A DNA stretch of 64,000 bases from Apostichopus japonicus (lineage: Eukaryota; Echinodermata; Holothuroidea; Aspidochirotida; Stichopodidae): the NCBI RefSeq assembly GCF_037975245.1, contig NC_092568.1:12363501-12427500 (forward strand). The letters are read 5' to 3'. Position 1 is the stretch's first letter, and each line of letters begins with the position of its first letter. Positions 9,001 through 17,708 of the stretch are shown here, one piece after another. A program made the position numbers and the translations under genes. The notes under the pieces are model-generated. The model did no database searches and was not told the DNA's origin. It saw only the letters and a program-made list of their open reading frames with translations.

Positions 9001-11268
9001 GGATAAAGATGTGCAATCACAGAACACACTAGCTTTGTGTACACAATTAAGAACCTATCTTCAATTGTCCGAGAGAGTGTGGTAGGTGTTTCAGGAGAAA
9101 TATTGCCCAATTGCCACCCACCCCTTTGCACAACCCCCCCTGGCCCTCCACCAGTAGTCAGGGGATGATTGTACAATGCCTCTAATTTGTGTTTTATAGA
9201 CTAGATGTCACTTGGAACTATCCTACTAGTGTTAAAAGTACCACAAAGGATGTCAATTTGTTAATCTGTCTTCAAGTCATCCATTTCTATCAAACAGAGG
9301 TAAACCAACAATTTACATGGTCTGATTAGATTATAAGAGAAAGTAGACCACACACAGAATCTTCTATCTGTTCTAAATCCAGTATTTTGTAAAGCATTTT
9401 GTGGTTAACCAAAGCCATGGGTATTTTTTCTCCTTCAGCCATTTGAGAAAAGCAATTACAAATGTCTGTACAACATCCACGAGAGATTCCTGAACAATAT
9501 GATCTCTAGGTTTGACGAAGGTCTCATCAAATCCTTCTACGAGTTCTTCAAGGAGAACTGGTGTTTGGCCATCTTCCATGACCGTTTCCAAGATTTCAGA
9601 CAAGAAGTTAGAGAGCTGTTGATTGAGAGACCCGTAAGTAATCGGAAGTAATATTCTATGCTCTCCTGTCCTGCTTCATAATTCTTCATTATAGGCATTA
9701 TTAGTAACGTTATTTGCAGTTATAAAACGATTATATATATGTATTACAAAATGTCTCATTATTTGCAACATGTGGGGTCAACAGTGGTTAAGTTTGCTTT
9801 TAGTTGAAAACGAATATCAAACACAATGCATTTATTGTATAAAAAGAAGGAAAAAATTTGATTACTTGGGGTAAGGAGAACATAACTTTACAGTCCAGTT
9901 CAAACTTATGTAAGTTTTGACTGATATGCAATCCCCACCAAAATCACTCAGATTAATTTGGACATTTTTTGCTAATTATTTCTATCCCTTCCCCTCCCTT
10001 AAAAAAAAGTGATATTTGCTGATCATTATCCTCAATAGTTAAGAATGTAACAGCTTTAGCCCTGATTCAATAAACAATGCAGACTAGGCTTAGTGGCTTA
10101 ATTCATCTGCTATGACAGTGCAGTGGGTGTAGATTAACGACTGATGTTTATTTTGGAAATGAACATACTTCCATAAGATCATGTTATGCATCTGTTGAAA
10201 CATTAATGCAACAATTATATAGCACACTACTTTCTTGTTCACGTGTATTTGGTGATAGCGTGAATTATGCTGTAAGTTCAATATTTGTGGCAGCATTATA
10301 TTAATCGATGTCCAGTGTAAAATGTTTGTGAGTTTGTTTTCGAACCTGTTTCCATACAGATTTGCTGTATCAATTTATTCTGTGTTTTTTACTTTACAGT
10401 CGGCAGATGTCGCTTCACTCGAAGAAAAAATCCAAGAGTTGATTTCCCAGGATCTTGAGGTAAGTCGTGACACTGACAGTCGAATGTTCAAACAGTGACA
10501 GGTCACACACCGTCAGTTTCACACCTTTGGTACTCGCAGCTGCAGAACATTGTAATTCTCACAGGATGAGTTAACTAGTCCACTTTGAAACCTCCCCCAA
10601 TTCCCGAGAGTAATATTAGATCGTGTAGCCCTCAGGAAAACACTTCACAGGCAATTTTAGCAAGGCTCCAATTCTGGGATGAGATAGAGAGAGAGGAAAT
10701 TGAAAATTGGATCCATCTAAAGGAAAGAAATTTGTGGATGATAGATTTTGCTGTTGGGCTCCTTTTTCTGACCTTTCATTTTAAATATTTGTTTAGTATT
10801 TTTTTTGAGCATAAAGTTAAGTTCCTATCTATTGCTGTAAAATTGAAAAAATTTACTTTTTTTTTTAATTTTATTTTAAATTTCACTCTCTTTAATTAGG
10901 AATCACAAAAATTCTGTTGGCAAATTGCTTGCAAACTCAAAGCACTGTTTACGTAAAATGTTAATCTGTAGAAGTTTCTAAATAGTACGATCTTCTGATC
11001 CAAGCGATATCTATTCTCAAGGAGTGTCTGCAACTTTAAAGATATTTCAGATCCTCCTCTCTGTGAATTTTTCTGTATGATTTTTGCTTGGTTGTAATTA
11101 ATATTCACATTTTTTAATATTTTACAGTTGGAGCAAAGAGACAGAAAGTACTTGCTAGATGAGTTTACAAAGACTGGAACCAAGAGATCAGTTGAGACAA
11201 GACTTTTGAGTTTCTTGAGTTATAATTACTATCATCTCCCTATGTATGCCAAACCTGGCATGGTGTAA
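1..11268 (+). CDS. CFAP61: CFAP61 (cilia- and flagella-associated protein 61), C-terminal 13 exons
   Basis: Thirteen coding segments join in frame with GT-AG borders: 1-71, 527-808, 1735-1863, 2510-2637, 2836-3006, 3546-3802, 4677-5018, 5618-5747, 7300-7540, 8243-8350, 9439-9633, 10400-10459, 11128-11268 (TAA at 11266). They encode about 750 residues, roughly the C-terminal 60% of the family's usual length near 1,200. Recognised by conserved blocks such as [48 protein letters not shown] and the C-terminal [24 protein letters not shown] (visible residues about 184-191) and ILCTG resemble dinucleotide-binding motifs of a Rossmann-like fold. In the family, CFAP61/FAP61 belongs to the calmodulin- and spoke-associated complex at the base of radial spokes and is needed for ciliary and sperm motility. 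The 5' exons lie left of the window. Introns 2 and 8 contain minisatellites that copy the exon end and donor; introns 7 and 9 contain SINEs; intron 10 holds a hAT MITE. Confidence 0.95.
527..808 (+). CDS. CFAP61: CFAP61 visible exon 2
   Basis: Acceptor TTATAAG precedes 527; donor GTAAGG at 809. Ninety-four codons, phase 0 at both ends, with [13 protein letters not shown] and [20 protein letters not shown] typical of the family. Its last 12 codons and donor are the template of the tandem array that follows. Confidence 0.93.
797..1592 (+). repeat. Minisatellite A: about 11 copies of a 72-78 bp unit built on a CFAP61 exon end plus donor
   Basis: The unit holds a copy of the exon tail that reads [10 protein letters not shown] in the exon's frame (the exon reads [10 protein letters not shown]), then GTAAGG and about 45 nt of intron start. 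GTAAGG donors recur at 809, 883, 971, 1033, 1121 and 1183, among others. Unit lengths alternate near 78 and 72 bp over much of the array, giving a 150-bp higher period. Distal copies are more divergent. Confidence 0.9.
1735..1863 (+). CDS. CFAP61: CFAP61 visible exon 3
   Basis: Acceptor TTGCTTATTAG, donor GTAATG. Forty-three codons, phase 0 to 0. Contains [19 protein letters not shown], close to the human PVRPRRQIVYPLEKLG block as recalled from memory. Confidence 0.93.
2028..2232 (+). repeat. Degenerate pyrimidine-rich tandem repeat with repeated CACAG
   Basis: Imperfect repeats of a CTCCTCCCCCACAG-like unit on the + strand inside a CFAP61 intron. CACAG ends fall at about 2047, 2073, 2093, 2133, 2192 and 2228. 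Each resembles a polypyrimidine tract plus 3' splice site, while the real acceptor lies at 2509. Long open frames here (Pro/Ser-rich on +, Gly/Arg-rich on -) are compositional. Confidence 0.75.
2510..2637 (+). CDS. CFAP61: CFAP61 visible exon 4 (Rossmann-like glycine motif)
   Basis: Acceptor TTCATACAG, donor GTAAGA at 2638; phase 0 to 2. Encodes [16 protein letters not shown] followed by [14 protein letters not shown], a strand-loop-helix resembling the start of a dinucleotide-binding fold, with a GxS turn in place of the full GxGxxG. Confidence 0.93.
2836..3006 (+). CDS. CFAP61: CFAP61 visible exon 5
   Basis: Acceptor CTTATTTTCAG, donor GTGAGT at 3007. The split codon joins TG and C to give Cys. 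Encodes [18 protein letters not shown] and [10 protein letters not shown], continuing the Rossmann-like domain. Confidence 0.93.
3546..3802 (+). CDS. CFAP61: CFAP61 visible exon 6
   Basis: Acceptor CTCTTGTCAG, donor GTACAT at 3803; enters in phase 2 and leaves in phase 1. Carries [14 protein letters not shown], which resembles the second conserved motif (ATG-like) of FAD/NAD-dependent oxidoreductase folds. Confidence 0.93.
4677..5018 (+). CDS. CFAP61: CFAP61 visible exon 7
   Basis: Acceptor GATTTTCCAG, donor GTCAGT at 5019. About 114 residues: [20 protein letters not shown] is a further strand-turn-helix, followed by [16 protein letters not shown]. Phase 1 at both ends. Reading past the donor continues open only by chance to about 5065. 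Confidence 0.92.
5243..5461 (-). mobile_element. tRNA-derived SINE, copy 1
   Basis: On the - strand the element starts at 5461 with a tRNA-like head: TTAGCTCAGTGGTTAACAC resembles an A box and GGTTTGAGTCACTCC a B box of the internal RNA polymerase III promoter. The body contains GACTGACTTCGGTCAGCTTG and the 3' end is near GGAGGATCTA at 5243. A second copy at 7903-8100 shares the body. Confidence 0.75.
5618..5747 (+). CDS. CFAP61: CFAP61 visible exon 8
   Basis: Acceptor TTACTCTCAG, donor GTAGGT at 5748; phase 1 to 2. Encodes [20 protein letters not shown] and ends KYHAEPW. Its last 17 nt and donor seed the 48-bp minisatellite downstream. Confidence 0.92.
5731..6345 (+). repeat. Minisatellite B: about 13 copies of a 48-bp unit built on a CFAP61 exon end plus donor
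   Basis: The first unit straddles the exon 8 / intron border. Every copy repeats a TGCTGAACCATG-like exon tail followed by GTAGGTGT. Donor-like GTAGGT occurs at 5748, 5796, 5841, 5889, 5937, 5985, 6032, 6080, 6125, 6172, 6220 and 6268, with GTTGGT at 6313; spacing is 45-48 bp. Because 48 is divisible by three, long repetitive reading frames appear on the - strand; they are by-products of the repeat. Confidence 0.92.
7300..7540 (+). CDS. CFAP61: CFAP61 visible exon 9
   Basis: Acceptor TTCGTTTAG, donor GTAAGT at 7541; first base completes the Trp codon of the previous exon. Encodes [40 protein letters not shown] and [16 protein letters not shown], all strongly family-like. Confidence 0.94.
7903..8100 (-). 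mobile_element. tRNA-derived SINE, copy 2 (degraded head)
   Basis: Shares with 5243-5461 the 3' GGAGGATCTA end, the GACTGACTTCGGTCAGCTTG core and the GAGTTGGAGTCACTCC-like B box. The A-box part of the head is eroded. Same - strand orientation, in a different CFAP61 intron. Confidence 0.7.
8243..8350 (+). CDS. CFAP61: CFAP61 visible exon 10
   Basis: Acceptor CCATTTTCAG, donor GTAAGT at 8351; 36 codons, phase 0 to 0. Encodes [20 protein letters not shown] and [12 protein letters not shown]. Confidence 0.94.
8541..8930. mobile_element. hAT-type MITE, 390 bp
   Basis: Imperfect terminal inverted repeats: CAATGGCGGAGC at the left, GCTCCGCCACTG at the right. Direct 8-bp flanks TTGTTCAT (8533-8540) and TTGTTCTT (8931-8938) match at 7 of 8 positions, the target-site size of hAT transposons. 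No transposase frame. Related sequence recurs at 55329-55602. Confidence 0.8.
9439..9633 (+). CDS. CFAP61: CFAP61 visible exon 11
   Basis: Acceptor TTTCTCCTTCAG, donor GTAAGT at 9634; 65 codons, phase 0 to 0. Encodes [20 protein letters not shown] and [20 protein letters not shown], a highly conserved block of the family's C-terminal region. Confidence 0.95.
10400..10459 (+). CDS. CFAP61: CFAP61 visible exon 12
   Basis: Short exon of 20 codons ([20 protein letters not shown]), probably helical. Acceptor TTTACTTTACAG, donor GTAAGT at 10460; phases fit both neighbours. Confidence 0.88.
11128..11268 (+). CDS. CFAP61: CFAP61 last coding exon
   Basis: Acceptor AATATTTTACAG. Encodes [13 protein letters not shown] and the conserved terminus [18 protein letters not shown], then TAA at 11266-11268. 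The match to the human C-terminus recalled from memory fixes both the gene identity and the stop. Confidence 0.95.
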   Translation: MEQRDRKYLLDEFTKTGTKRSVETRLLSFLSYNYYHLPMYAKPGMV

Positions 11269-11278
11269 ACACTGAAAA

Positions 11279-11284
11279 AATAAA
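11279..11284 (+). promoter_or_regulatory. Candidate polyadenylation signal of CFAP61
   Basis: AATAAA starts 11 nt after the stop codon. Cleavage 10-30 nt further on would give a very short 3' UTR. Other AATAAA hexamers occur further downstream in this AT-rich region, so the assignment is only a candidate. Confidence 0.35.
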
Positions 11285-14200
11285 CAAGTGCTCTGGAAAT
11301 GAAACCCAAAATTGAATTCATAACTCTAATGTCTACTTCTTCAAAGAGGTGTTAATTTACTGGTCGCAATAGGTATAAAAATATATATTGGATGTATAAG
11401 AGATCTTGGGATCTGAAAAAAAATTGTTGCCTTTTTTTTTTTCATTTTTGTTGCTATGATTTTGGAAATTTAGGAGCTACACCAACAAATTTGTTTGTGG
11501 TTTTTAATTTTTTTGTTGATTGCATTTTGGGGCAGTTGATGCAAATTCTTCACCAAAGCTGTCCAGAAAATGACAAGATGTTACAGGTATTCTATTTACC
11601 ATACTATTTAAGCATTCAAATTTCAGAATAAGTGTATATATTTTTTGTGCAGTACCAAAATGACATTACAGATTATTGTACCAATTTACGAATTTAATAT
11701 TTAATATTGTTTGTATTCAAACTGTATTGAAATCTTGTTATTCGATACCTTATGGAGATGAGAATTTTGAAATTAGCTCCATTTTCTTTTTTCTGTTTGT
11801 CATATGTATGCAAAGATGATGTATAGTTTTTCTCTTAATTTTCTGGCAGTTGAGATGTTGTTTCCCCCTTAAAGTTTGTAATATGTACATATAATTTATA
11901 GAATATAACTGCACTATACAGTGAAAGTTTACTTTCCAATCACCTTGAACAATTGTGCAAAGAATTGCTGAGATGCAGAAACCTTTGTACAGTCGATATA
12001 GAGTTACAAATACATTTCTAAATATCAGTTGTCATATTTCATAATTTAATGTCAACACTTTTGTTTGAATTGGTTCAAGGACTCTTTAGTCATAGGTATA
12101 GGCACAGCAGTTAATGCTCTCAAACTAGTTATTTTAAACCAGTTTATTGTTGAAGCCTTCAAGGAGTATGAAGTGAAGATGTAAACTGTTGATCTGACAA
12201 TAGGTTCCTGTGTATAAACCAGTGTTGTTACTCTCCCCATGATGTAACTTATATTTTCCAATAATTTTATGTGAAGCATATAAAAACCATAAGTATTTTT
12301 GCTTTATCTACAAGAAATTCAATTAGATTATCGTATGATGAGAAGTGTAGAGATTTAGTGCAGAGATATTGTGGAAAATTCAGCATGGATTTATGTATAC
12401 AGCTTATTCTTTTGGGGCAATCAATATAACTTATGTATATGTGGCGGGGGTTGTCTGGGTTACGGTAGGGAGAGGCTTGCATTCGTTCTTATTTTGCACT
12501 GTATTTTTCAGCACTTTACTTAGATTAACAGTTATCTTAAAGATGTTTGGTCTTTTAAAAACTGATGAATTCATTATATAATAGAGAAACTGTTGACTTT
12601 ACAAATTCTGTCTTGACTGAATTTTCTCTTGTACTTTCATTACATGGAAACCATAAAACACATGAAATGCTGTTGTTCTTTTATAGACATTCTGTTTGAA
12701 TTTATTTTTGGGATTTAGAATTTAAAGGGTACATGCACCAATGATTTAATGCCGTTAATGTGTATAGTCTGAAAACAATATCTCAGTACTATGCAATGGA
12801 GAAGGGAAGAAGTGGTGTGTGTCGAGAGAGGGGGAGGGGGGGTGCTGAAGAAATTGTAGAACACTTATAAATATTCATATGTTGCTTTTGTTATGTAAAA
12901 AGCAATGTGTTTCACATTTTATATCAATTTAGCAAATAGGTAAAATAGATCAATTTGTTCAAGTCATGACTGCCTGATACATTGCATAACCCACTTCAAA
13001 GGCCACAATCACAGGTATACTACCCAAAACATCCTGGTTTGTTTCGTAAGATATTCATCATATTAACATGCACAGGCATACACAAGTCATCATTATATGA
13101 CAGCATGTACTCTGTTTGGCAAGGAAGGGAAAAAACATCAAATTCCATTGTTTGTTCTTTTTCAATTTAGTCTGATTGAAATACATACAACATGAAATAT
13201 CTATTTCTTTAACATCAATTTTCTTCATCAAATATTTATTTTTGTATTTCACAAAAAAAAGGAGAGCATGGTTGAATATCTTCATGAAAGTTTGATTTAC
13301 AATGAATAACACAAAAGATTAATTTTAAGATTAATTTTATGATTGAACCAACATAATTATATAATCTATAAAGTGAGATATGAGTGTGTTTCTTATATCA
13401 TAAACACACTGTTTATCTCTCAGACAACCTCAAGGAAGAGGTTTGATTCATGTCTAAATAAATACTGAAAACTCAAACCGCTGGTCAACCCATAAAATCA
13501 GCCAGACCCCTGAAATACAATACATTCACCTAATAATGAAGAAGATGAAAGTAGGTATGGATATAGTAGTTTTAAAGTTCTTCTAGTCAAAACAAAAGAA
13601 GGCTGCCTTCATAATTTTTTATATTTTTGGGGTACCTTCTAGTTTCTGGCTTTTTCTTCTCTCTTAATTCATTTGCCATACACACACTGACCTGCCCCAA
13701 TGACATTTGCCGTAATGCTTTCTCAAAAGTGCTTCAAAAATGTCAGCAGGGTTAATTTTAAATGTGTTTACTTATTGTCTCTCCTTAACATAGCATGAAA
13801 TGTGGTCAACAGGTATGTTGATCAGTTTCACTCTGTTACAGCTCTTACTAAACAGATTGCAGATAACAAGAAAGAAGCAATACCTTAAATATTTCGGTCA
13901 GGGCTTTGCACTGGACTGGCAAGGACCGAGGTAAATTATGTAACCAATACGGCTAAGGCAATTCAACCATCGCCGTGGTAATTGTTTCTTCATTTTTGTA
14001 TTTCAACAAAATTATTTAAAGCGAAAAATACTCAAAAATACATGAAAGATATTAGAGCACTGATAAACATTGATCCATCGCAAATCTCATTTACGTGGAA
14101 TTGAGATGTCATGAATTGTTATGAGTGAAGTACTTTGATGAAAAGATAAAATAATGACATAAATTATAAAGCATACAATGGTTAAATATGGAATGAATAG

Positions 14201-14809
14201 TAAATAGAGACAGGGGGGGGGGGAGAAAGTTTGGGTTTTGTTTTCTTGGTTAATTAAAAGTCATAACATGAATAATGTATAAATTTGGAAAAAAAGTAAA
14301 ACAAAATGGCATAGATGAGAATGAAACTGATCATGTGAAGAGAAAATAACATCTCACACTAATTAGAAGCAGCTATTTATGTTAAATATTTAAAGTTAAA
14401 TATTTTATTTTAATGCTAGCATTTGATAATAAACTCCACTAAATATGAGAGTTGTTTGTAATTAACAATTAAAAGTTGTCTTTCAGTTAATAAACAAAAG
14501 TCCAACATGAATGAAAATTCATGGATAGCTCTCTTTTATGTATTTGATGAAATATTTGATATGGTTCCCTTAGTTTGATGGATTGTAACTTTTCATCAAA
14601 TTGCCTGAAATTGATGAACAAACAGCTGATTCAATCACACGTTTAATTAAATTTGTTCGTTGTACAATGTTTCTTTATGTGGTGATCATTCCAGTTAAGG
14701 CAAACTAAACCACCTCAGTTACATGAGTATGAAATAACAATATTTCTATTTGAATAATTCTAGCCTCTAACAGTTCTTATAAAACATGAACTAGAAAATT
14801 AAAAATAGT

Positions 14810-15170
14810 TTCTTAAGATTTTATTGTAAAGAAGAACATGTAAATGTAAACATGTAAAATATGAAAAGTATTATTTAAAAAAAAACACCAAACAAAAAAG
14901 GTAAGAAAAAAATAGCATATTCGGGTTAAGAATTCAAATGGAACAATTTTAATTAAGCACATATTATTTGCTATTTGACACAATTGAATTTCTGATAGTT
15001 TTTGAGATTTTATTATAAAGAGGAGCATGTAAATAAAGATATGAAAAGTATTATTTCAAAAGAAACAACAAAAAAGAGAGTAAGAAGAAATAAGCATATT
15101 CGGGTTAAGAATTAAAATGGAACAATATTAATCAAGTACATTTTATTTGCTTACAAATTTGCATTTCTGA
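14810..15170. repeat. Tandem duplication of about 190 bp
   Basis: Two adjacent diverged copies begin at 14815 and 15005 (AGATTTTATTGTAAAGAAGA against AGATTTTATTATAAAGAGGA). Both contain GCATATTCGGGTTAAGAATT and TATTTGCT. Confidence 0.75.
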
Positions 15171-16038
15171 TCCTTTGATTTACCACAAATAAGATCACAA
15201 ATAATTTCAACAACAAAAAATCCCTACTGGTTGTGAATCATCCTTTTTTACCTCCTTATTCAAGTTAAATTGATGTCCTACCAAAGGAATTCTAGAACTC
15301 ATTAATACCTTTGTGCCATTTTCTGTACAACCATGCCTTTGTCTTAGTTTTTTGGCCACCTATTACAAGAGATTGGATCATTAGAGTTCCATCTTTTCAC
15401 TGTTCACACAAAGTCAATGTCAGAAGTTGGAATTTGAAAGAAGTTAATGATTTAATTAATAAAAACATTTGAGAGTTTCAACTTTAAACAGCGTCACTTC
15501 CAACTGAGAAGATACTTTCTTTGATGTTTAGTTGACACACAGAGAAAAATTGCTTTTAGCAATCTTGAGGTTATGAAAGTATTTCTACTGTTTTCCTCAA
15601 AGGTACCAAACGGTCTATAACATCTTTGTATGTGTACAAGGTTTATGAAAGTCTAACTACTCTATGGGAGTAAAAAACGTACTGATCATTCTGAATAAAA
15701 ATTGAAAACAATGCTTCAAGGTTACTACGCCATTCTCACTTTCCATTTCTAAAAATAACATAGGTTGTTTAACAGAAGTTTACATGAAAGAGCAGCACAT
15801 TTTACCATACAGCTTCAAAATTTAGCTGAAAGTAGAATAACTAAATAATGCAATTTGACAGCTATAATCAGGTTTTCTTGCAAAATAATACAAAACAAAT
15901 ATATGACTAGAAAAAGTAAGGGATGGTATATGTGTGGGTGTGTGTGTGTATGACCTGCAATACACAAGTCTCATTCATCGACAGAATAATAATATACTGC
16001 AACAGAGAGGTAGAGAGAGTTACTCAGAGGCCTGACAG

Positions 16039-16143
16039 AATACGTACTGGGATGTTCTGATGGGCAGACGTCTCACCTAATACGTACTGGGATATTCTGA
16101 TGGGCAGACGTCTCACCTAATAAGTACTGGGATGTTCTGATGG
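16039..16143. repeat. 40-bp tandem repeat, about 2.6 copies
   Basis: AATACGTACTGGGATGTTCT starts at 16039 and recurs with one change at 16079 and 16119. The first two copies end in GGGCAGACGTCTCACCT. Confidence 0.85.
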
Positions 16144-16682
16144 CTCAGGTATGCTCATGCTTGATGTGCCTTATTTTAATATCACGAAACAAATGCACCT
16201 ACTCCGTAAATAGTAGAAATTCTTTAAAAAGTGTTTCTAGGAAGTTTCTTAATATCAGGTTACCTTACCACAACCAGATTTATGCATATCTGAATGCTAT
16301 ACAATAATTAAAACTTGTTTATCAATTTTAAACAATTTTTGTGAAAGTAAATTAAGTTTCCTCAGAGTACCATTAAAGAACCCTTCGGATCCATTTTCAA
16401 TTATTAAACAGTGCAGCATCCCAATCAAAAGTACCTAAATATGATTTTATAGAAATAATCCACTAAAGAATACCAAATAATAGAATAGGTACTAAACAGA
16501 AGAATCTTATATAACTTCCCTAATTTAGTATCAGATGAGTTAAAATTTATGTCTGTGATTTCTTGGATTAAAAATTAAACATTTACTTGTGTACTAACTT
16601 TATGCACTCCCAATATGTAAAACTATTCATTCCTGCTTACAACTGTATAAATTTCTGTATAAAACAACACACAAGAGGTGGC

Positions 16683-16688
16683 TTTATT
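16683..16688 (-). promoter_or_regulatory. Candidate polyadenylation signal of GALNT7
   Basis: AATAAA on the - strand about 700 nt after the GALNT7 stop. Further - strand AATAAA hexamers occur lower in the AT-rich region, so this is only a candidate. Confidence 0.25.
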
Positions 16689-17384
16689 CTGTTGAAAAAT
16701 TTGCCTTCCAAGCCAATTTCGCACATACTGCTCTGTGTCCCTACGAAAGACCTGTTGTACTGTTGGGCACGTTTTGCACTATTGTGCAAATTTGCACTGT
16801 TTTGCACTGTTGTGCACTATATTTAGGTTTTGCTTTTAGTCTAAAACAAAAGTATCTCTCGTTTTGTAAGTTTTAACAGTTTTCTTTAATAATCATCTTA
16901 TTTAAGTTCTACATGACCTGCTAACTAAAATACCAACCTCCATAATACCCCACTCCAAACTTCAAGAATTCCATAAGTTGTACAACTACACAGTTCCCTT
17001 CCTTGTTGGCATTAGTTTCCATCACTGGGATTCTTTTAAGCTCTCCTAGTTAAAGAAACTGGATATTACAGAGTGAGTAGCATAGTAATAAAATAAACTG
17101 CAAACATCTGAGTTGATATAATCACAATATTTCAAATCAGAACAAAACGTTATCATCATATAAATTCTTTCTCCCTCTCTCTCTCTCTCTCTCTTTATCA
17201 AATATTTCATTGGTATGTCCAATGTTCGGAAGCTGATTTTCACTCTCTTAATTACAGATGGGCTACTCGTGCTCTCTCGAACTGATCATATTTTCAGCCT
17301 CCTTTCTTGCCTCTCGTTCTGGATAAAACTCCCCTGTGCCGTGTACGGACGGACATTTGAGTCTTCACTCGCGGTGTGAATCCT

Positions 17385-17540
17385 TCATCTGTTCTGATTC
17401 ATTTTAGCTATGAACAGATTCTCGTATGTGAAGTCCCATTTTTGTGACGTTTTTGTTGTGTCACACGGAGCCATCGATAAAATGTTCTTGTTTACTTCGA
17501 TACAGCGGTTGGTATCTGTGAGGAATATTGCACCTGTTTC
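17385..17540 (-). CDS. GALNT7: GALNT7 exon 10: lectin gamma repeat and stop
   Basis: Acceptor GTTGTTGCAG. Encodes [29 protein letters not shown] and a short basic tail; TGA at 17387-17385. Cys and QxW spacing fit the third ricin-type repeat. Confidence 0.92.
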   Translation of the reverse strand, partial: ETGAIFLTDTNRCIEVNKNILSMAPCDTTKTSQKWDFTYENLFIAKMNQNR

Positions 17541-17663
17541 CTGCAACAACAAAAAATATAAAGACAGTTATCCAACCTGTCAAATCAAGGAATGTATAAT
17601 ATTTAGACAGAATGACATAATCATGCATGACTAATGTGGCTCTCTGGTAAGGAACAAAATCAA

Positions 17664-17708
<45 letters not shown>

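Larger units (their letters stand above)
11285..17384. other. Convergent intergenic region between CFAP61 and GALNT7
   Basis: No conserved coding block was seen on either strand; the open frames are short and AT-driven. It holds the 3' flanks of both genes, a local duplication at 14810-15170, a 40-bp tandem repeat at 16039-16143 and a CT dinucleotide run near 17168-17193. The rest shows nothing recognisable. Confidence 0.6.
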
